Below are positions 5,770-7,510 of a stretch of 7,510 nucleotides of DNA, piece after piece; position 1 is the first letter of the stretch; every line of letters begins with the position of its first letter. A model generated the notes under the pieces. It was given only the letters and a program-made list of their open reading frames with translations, ran no database searches and was not told the origin of the DNA. The stretch is from Deltaproteobacteria bacterium (GTDB lineage Bacteria; Desulfobacterota; Dissulfuribacteria; Dissulfuribacterales; UBA3076), in the NCBI GenBank assembly GCA_013138705.1, contig WTCF01000123.1, positions 1 through 7,510 of the forward strand, given 5' to 3'. The position numbers and the translations under genes were made by a program.

Positions 5770-5796
5770 ATTACAATAGAGCTTGACAAATGTCAA
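5770..5796 (-). promoter_or_regulatory. Candidate promoter of the chelatase-like gene with a TTGACA palindrome
   Basis: On the minus strand a perfect TTGACA (5796-5791) is followed after 15 nt by TGTAAT (5775-5770, 5 of 6 matches to TATAAT). The -35 box is one arm of a perfect palindrome, TTGACA-AA-TGTCAA on the plus strand (5783-5796), a possible operator. The transcript would carry a leader of roughly 215 nt. The spacer is short, which lowers confidence. Confidence 0.4.
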
Positions 5797-6133
5797 CCCC
5801 CTGAAATTTCCTGATCTTCGCCAATATTCACTGATTCGCAAAAAAATTCAGCGGGCAAAATGATACTTGCTCATGACATTCGCCTGTGGGACTAGCATTG
5901 CTCTTTCGCTAAAATTGTGATTCAGGTATGCGCTTCATTTTTCACTCCCGTTCTCGATGTGAGCTCCATAAATCAGATGTGCCGTAACATTAATATTCAT
6001 TGTTATTGAGCCTCATTGACAAATAGTAGTTCCATTAAAGGTCCCTTATGAGGTTGACTGTTGTCCGTACAAGGATCAACATCTAGTATCTGGTGTTTGG
6101 TCTCACGTTTGTAGTCTATGCTCTTTTCTCCCG

Positions 6134-6217
6134 TACCGGGTGGTGAGTCCGGTAACCTTCACGCATATCCTTATCATGGTGATGGAAGGTGGGCTTAAAA
6201 CCACACTTAGGTGAGGT
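6134..6217. other. Run of three stem-loops, possible structured RNA or intron/transposon remnant
   Basis: Three consecutive inverted repeats with little space between them: TACCGG (6134-6139) with CCGGTA (6149-6154); ACCTTC (6155-6160) with GAAGGT (6185-6190), enclosing a nested ATCA/TGAT stem at 6173-6183; and ACCaCAC (6200-6206) with GTGaGGT (6211-6217) around a TTAG tetraloop. Neither strand encodes a recognisable protein here. I do not recognise a known RNA class. Confidence 0.35.
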
Positions 6218-6272
6218 GATAAGAAATTGCTTTTTCGAGCGATTCGGAAAAGCAGGGCATCAAATAAGGGAT

Positions 6273-6307
6273 ATAGGGGACGCTGTTTCTGAATGTAATA
6301 GGGGACG
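6273..6307 (+). repeat. Two ATAGGGGACG repeats, 25 bp apart
   Basis: ATAGGGGACG occurs at 6273-6282 and 6298-6307. The second copy begins the right 26-bp repeat. The same core forms the 17-bp direct repeats at 3714-3748 on the opposite strand, so both ends of the enclosed segment carry two cores each. Confidence 0.8.
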
Positions 6308-6323
6308 TTGCCAATTTATACAA
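6298..6323 (-). repeat. 26-bp dispersed repeat, right copy (inverted)
   Basis: The exact reverse complement of 3699-3724. The TTGTATAAATTGG end faces outward (right), mirroring the left copy, so the pair is arranged like terminal inverted repeats around the chelatase-like gene and its upstream region. The right copy lies about 180 nt past the end of vapC. Confidence 0.9.
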
Positions 6324-6504
6324 TATATTTAGGTCGTTCTCATATTCTCTCACGTTCGCTCGGCGGTATGGATATCCTTTTTCCACTTTAGATCTGACGA
6401 CCGGGCAAACATGACAAGTGCCAGGTCCGCCCTGTTTGCCACAGTTGCGGACCGTGTCGGGAAATTTCGTAAAAGGCGTGGGTTGAGGTTGGCTATTAAC
6501 CGGC

Positions 6505-6895
6505 TCAGGGACGCTTGACGCGGCAGTTGGAAAGGCCCTTGGCCCTGCGGATAAATTTGTTGTCAAAGGTCAGAAAAGAGGAATGTTGCTGGCTGGTTGC
6601 CAGATGGAGGGCATCGGCGAAATCAAGGCCGGATTCATGCCATTGAATTGCCTGATAAACAAGATCAGGGTTATTGACATGTACATTTGGCAGACCCAGG
6701 AGTCTTGTTAATGACATACGGATTTCCGTTGGATCGAACCGATAGGCAAATCGCAAAACCCACTCTGTTTCCATGAGCACTGTGTTCGGGATAAAAACAT
6801 CGCGGCTGCTGAAATTTTTTTTTGGCCTTTTGAAATTGCGCCTCATCGTCGCGGGTGAGCAAACGGACAATGATATTGGTGTCAACCGCAATCAC
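6505..6895 (-). pseudogene. vapC: VapC-type PIN-domain toxin, split by a frameshift at an A9 run
   Basis: The two halves of a PIN ribonuclease lie in different frames. The first starts at GTG 6895 (read as MIAVDTNIIVRLLTRDDEAQFQKAKKK), with the first catalytic Asp in AVDTN. The second continues SSRDVFIPNTVLMETEWVLRF (Glu of the METEW motif), then GLPNVHVNNPDLVYQAIQWHESGLDFADALHLA (the Asp-rich centre) and FLTFDNKFIRRA, to TGA at 6505. The frame changes at nine consecutive A on the coding strand (6823-6815); removing one base joins them into a normal protein of about 130 residues with all PIN acidic residues. GGAG at 6906-6903, 7 nt upstream, supports the GTG start. VapC toxins cut tRNA or rRNA and are neutralised by VapB, encoded 22 nt upstream. 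The split may be a true mutation, transcript slippage or a sequencing error, so the gene may still be active. Confidence 0.85.
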
Positions 6896-6917
6896 GGGCA
6901 GACTCCATTGCTCCCTG

Positions 6918-7145
6918 CTAGATGGCTTTCTCCATATCCTCCAGACTTTTTGGTTTGCCGTGATATTTCAGGCAGGAAGCCACCTCGTCAAGCGTGGTTT
7001 CCTGAAAAGGGGTTTCAGGCTTGAGCAATATCCCGTCGCCTGCATCAATGGCCATGAGTTTCTGCCCCGGCTCCCAGTGATGGGCGGTCCGTAAAGGCTT
7101 GGGAATAATAACCTGACCTTTGCTTGATAATTTTGTGGTTTGCAT
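6918..7145 (-). CDS. vapB: VapB antitoxin, SpoVT/AbrB-type DNA-binding protein
   Basis: 75 residues. The N-terminal part, MQTTKLSSKGQVIIPKPLRTAHHWEPGQKLMAID, is a typical SpoVT/AbrB swapped-hairpin DNA-binding domain (SSKGQVxIPKxLR, residues 7-19), followed by GDGILLKP. The C-terminal tail (about 46-75, TTLDEVASCLKYHGKPKSLEDMEKAI) is the part that usually wraps and inhibits the PIN toxin. Such antitoxins bind their own promoter, better in complex with the toxin. AAGGAT at 7157-7152 lies 6 nt before the ATG and supports the start. The stop lies 22 nt before the vapC GTG, so the two form one transcription unit. The gene appears intact even though its toxin is frameshifted. Confidence 0.92.
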   Translation of the reverse strand: MQTTKLSSKGQVIIPKPLRTAHHWEPGQKLMAIDAGDGILLKPETPFQETTLDEVASCLKYHGKPKSLEDMEKAI

Positions 7146-7181
7146 CGGCCCATCCTTGCAAGTAAGATTTATATAAGAATT

Positions 7182-7209
7182 ATGATAGCTGTAGAATAAA
7201 TTTTGTCAA
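7182..7209 (-). promoter_or_regulatory. Promoter of vapBC
   Basis: On the minus strand a perfect TTGACA (7209-7204), a 16-nt spacer and TATCAT (7187-7182, 5 of 6 to consensus). Transcription would start near 7175, about 30 nt before the vapB ATG. VapBC complexes usually repress this promoter; no clear operator palindrome is visible to me. Confidence 0.6.
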
Positions 7210-7266
7210 TATCCCGTTTTAGCGTAGCCATTTTTATACAAATCCCGCTTAATTTTTAGCAAAGCA

Positions 7267-7298
7267 ACTGTAACAAAAATTTGACACTGTAACAAAAA
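7267..7298 (+). repeat. 13-bp direct repeats over the higB promoter
   Basis: ACTGTAACAAAAA occurs at 7267-7279 and 7286-7298, 19 bp apart, close to two helical turns. The second copy starts at the last base of the -35 box and fills most of the spacer. This is where an autoregulating antitoxin would be expected to bind. Confidence 0.75.
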
Positions 7299-7308
7299 AT
7301 GATACAAT
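7281..7308 (+). promoter_or_regulatory. Near-consensus promoter of higB
   Basis: A perfect TTGACA (7281-7286), a 16-nt spacer and TACAAT (7303-7308, 5 of 6). The expected start of transcription, about 7 nt after the -10 box, falls at or next to the ATG at 7316. No Shine-Dalgarno lies between, so the message would be leaderless or nearly so. Confidence 0.7.
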
Positions 7309-7315
7309 ATAAAAA

Positions 7316-7510
7316 ATGATTAAAAGCTTTAAGCACAAAGGGCTCGCTGAACTGTTCGAGCGAGGCAGTTCCCGTCGGGTAAGACATGATTTACAATCAC
7401 GTTCCCTACGACGTTTGGAAGCTTTGGATCAAGCAGAGTCATTAACGGATATAAACGTACCCGGATTCAATTTCCACGGCTTGCAGGGAATACCTAAACG
7501 TTATTGTATC
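7316..7510 (+). CDS. higB: HigB-family (RelE/ParE superfamily) toxin, 5' part
   Basis: The frame from ATG 7316 stays open for 65 codons to the window edge. It begins MIKSFKHKGLAELFERGSSRRV, continues with a helix rich in Arg (DLQSRSLRRLEALDQAESL, about 25-43) and reaches NVPGFNFHGLQGIPKRY (about 47-63), the hallmark of HigB-type toxins (usually about 92 residues). These ribosome-dependent mRNA endonucleases are paired with a helix-turn-helix antitoxin, HigA, normally encoded directly downstream and so beyond this window. The gene is divergent from vapBC, 170 nt away. No ribosome-binding site precedes the ATG, and the strong promoter abuts it. The start fits the family's usual MI-x-SFxxKGL opening. 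Confidence 0.9.
   Translation, partial: MIKSFKHKGLAELFERGSSRRVRHDLQSRSLRRLEALDQAESLTDINVPGFNFHGLQGIPKRYCI

Larger units (their letters stand above)
5549..6504. other. Long region without a convincing gene
   Basis: About 950 nt between the chelatase-like gene and the vapC stop codon. It holds the probable leader of the chelatase-like gene with a hairpin (5645-5663), a promoter/palindrome (5770-5796), a run of stem-loops (6134-6217) and the right copy of the 26-bp repeat. On the minus strand, frames 6158-6003 (51 codons, no good start) and 6000-5935 (21 codons from ATG) abut, but I do not recognise them. The minus-strand frame 6207-6566 runs through the repeat and antisense to nothing familiar. 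The stretch 6331-6504 shows nothing I can name. Confidence 0.6.

Noticed and set aside
5549..5800. Cobalamin or c-di-GMP riboswitch in the leader of the chelatase-like gene
   Set aside because: I looked for the conserved cobalamin-box and GGCAAACC/GACGCAAAG-type cores on the minus strand and did not find them.
6105..6158. Walker-A-like string PPGTGEKS in a minus-strand open frame
   Set aside because: The spacing is wrong for a P-loop (GxxxxGK[S/T]), the frame is short, and no other ATPase motif follows.
6207..6566. Minus-strand 119-codon frame
   Set aside because: It overlaps the vapC 3' end in another frame and reads through the 26-bp repeat. The composition and lack of motifs point to a chance frame.

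Overview
The window looks like a chromosomal segment from a Gram-negative (diderm) bacterium, most plausibly a deltaproteobacterial/Desulfobacterota-type or similar anaerobe. The reasons are an outer-membrane lipoprotein carrier (LolA), a radical-SAM gene of the futalosine menaquinone pathway, a DUF1178 gene, and dispersed palindromic repeats of the 'TCATTGCGAG…GAAGCAATC' kind often seen in such genomes. The assignment is an inference from gene content only; no rRNA or other phylogenetic marker is present.

Left part (1-3160), housekeeping. On the minus strand, read right to left, lie a DUF1178 gene, a SlyD-like FKBP prolyl isomerase 7 nt downstream of it, and then the 5' end of a gene resembling aminofutalosine synthase (mqnE), cut by the window edge. 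Divergently, on the plus strand, are lolA (periplasmic lipoprotein chaperone) and nadA (quinolinate synthase). A block of TGAACCC-type 7-8 bp tandem repeats sits just before nadA.

Middle part (3160-6330), accessory. It holds a truncated DUF4143 ATPase remnant on the minus strand, a cluster of short repeats (17-bp direct repeats and an interspersed palindrome), and a large secreted multidomain protein on the minus strand. That protein has a signal peptide, two class II chelatase (CbiX-like) halves, a Cys-Cys-Cys motif, an FmdE-like region and a C-terminal beta domain with a DxNxDGxxD loop. About 950 nt without a convincing gene follow, containing a TTGACA promoter/palindrome and a run of three stem-loops. 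An exact 26-bp sequence occurs in inverted orientation at 3699-3724 and 6298-6323, so it brackets the chelatase gene and its long upstream region like terminal repeats.

Right part (6500-7510), toxin-antitoxin. A vapBC module lies on the minus strand; its PIN toxin is split by a +1 frameshift at a 9-base homopolymer. A HigB/RelE-family toxin gene is transcribed divergently on the plus strand and runs off the window. It has a near-consensus promoter so close to the ATG that the mRNA would be leaderless or nearly so, and two 13-bp direct repeats over the promoter suggest an operator.

The most interesting items are the fused periplasmic chelatase-like protein with one complete and one degenerate active site, its bracketing by inverted repeats, the vapC slippage site, and the leaderless higB promoter with iterons.
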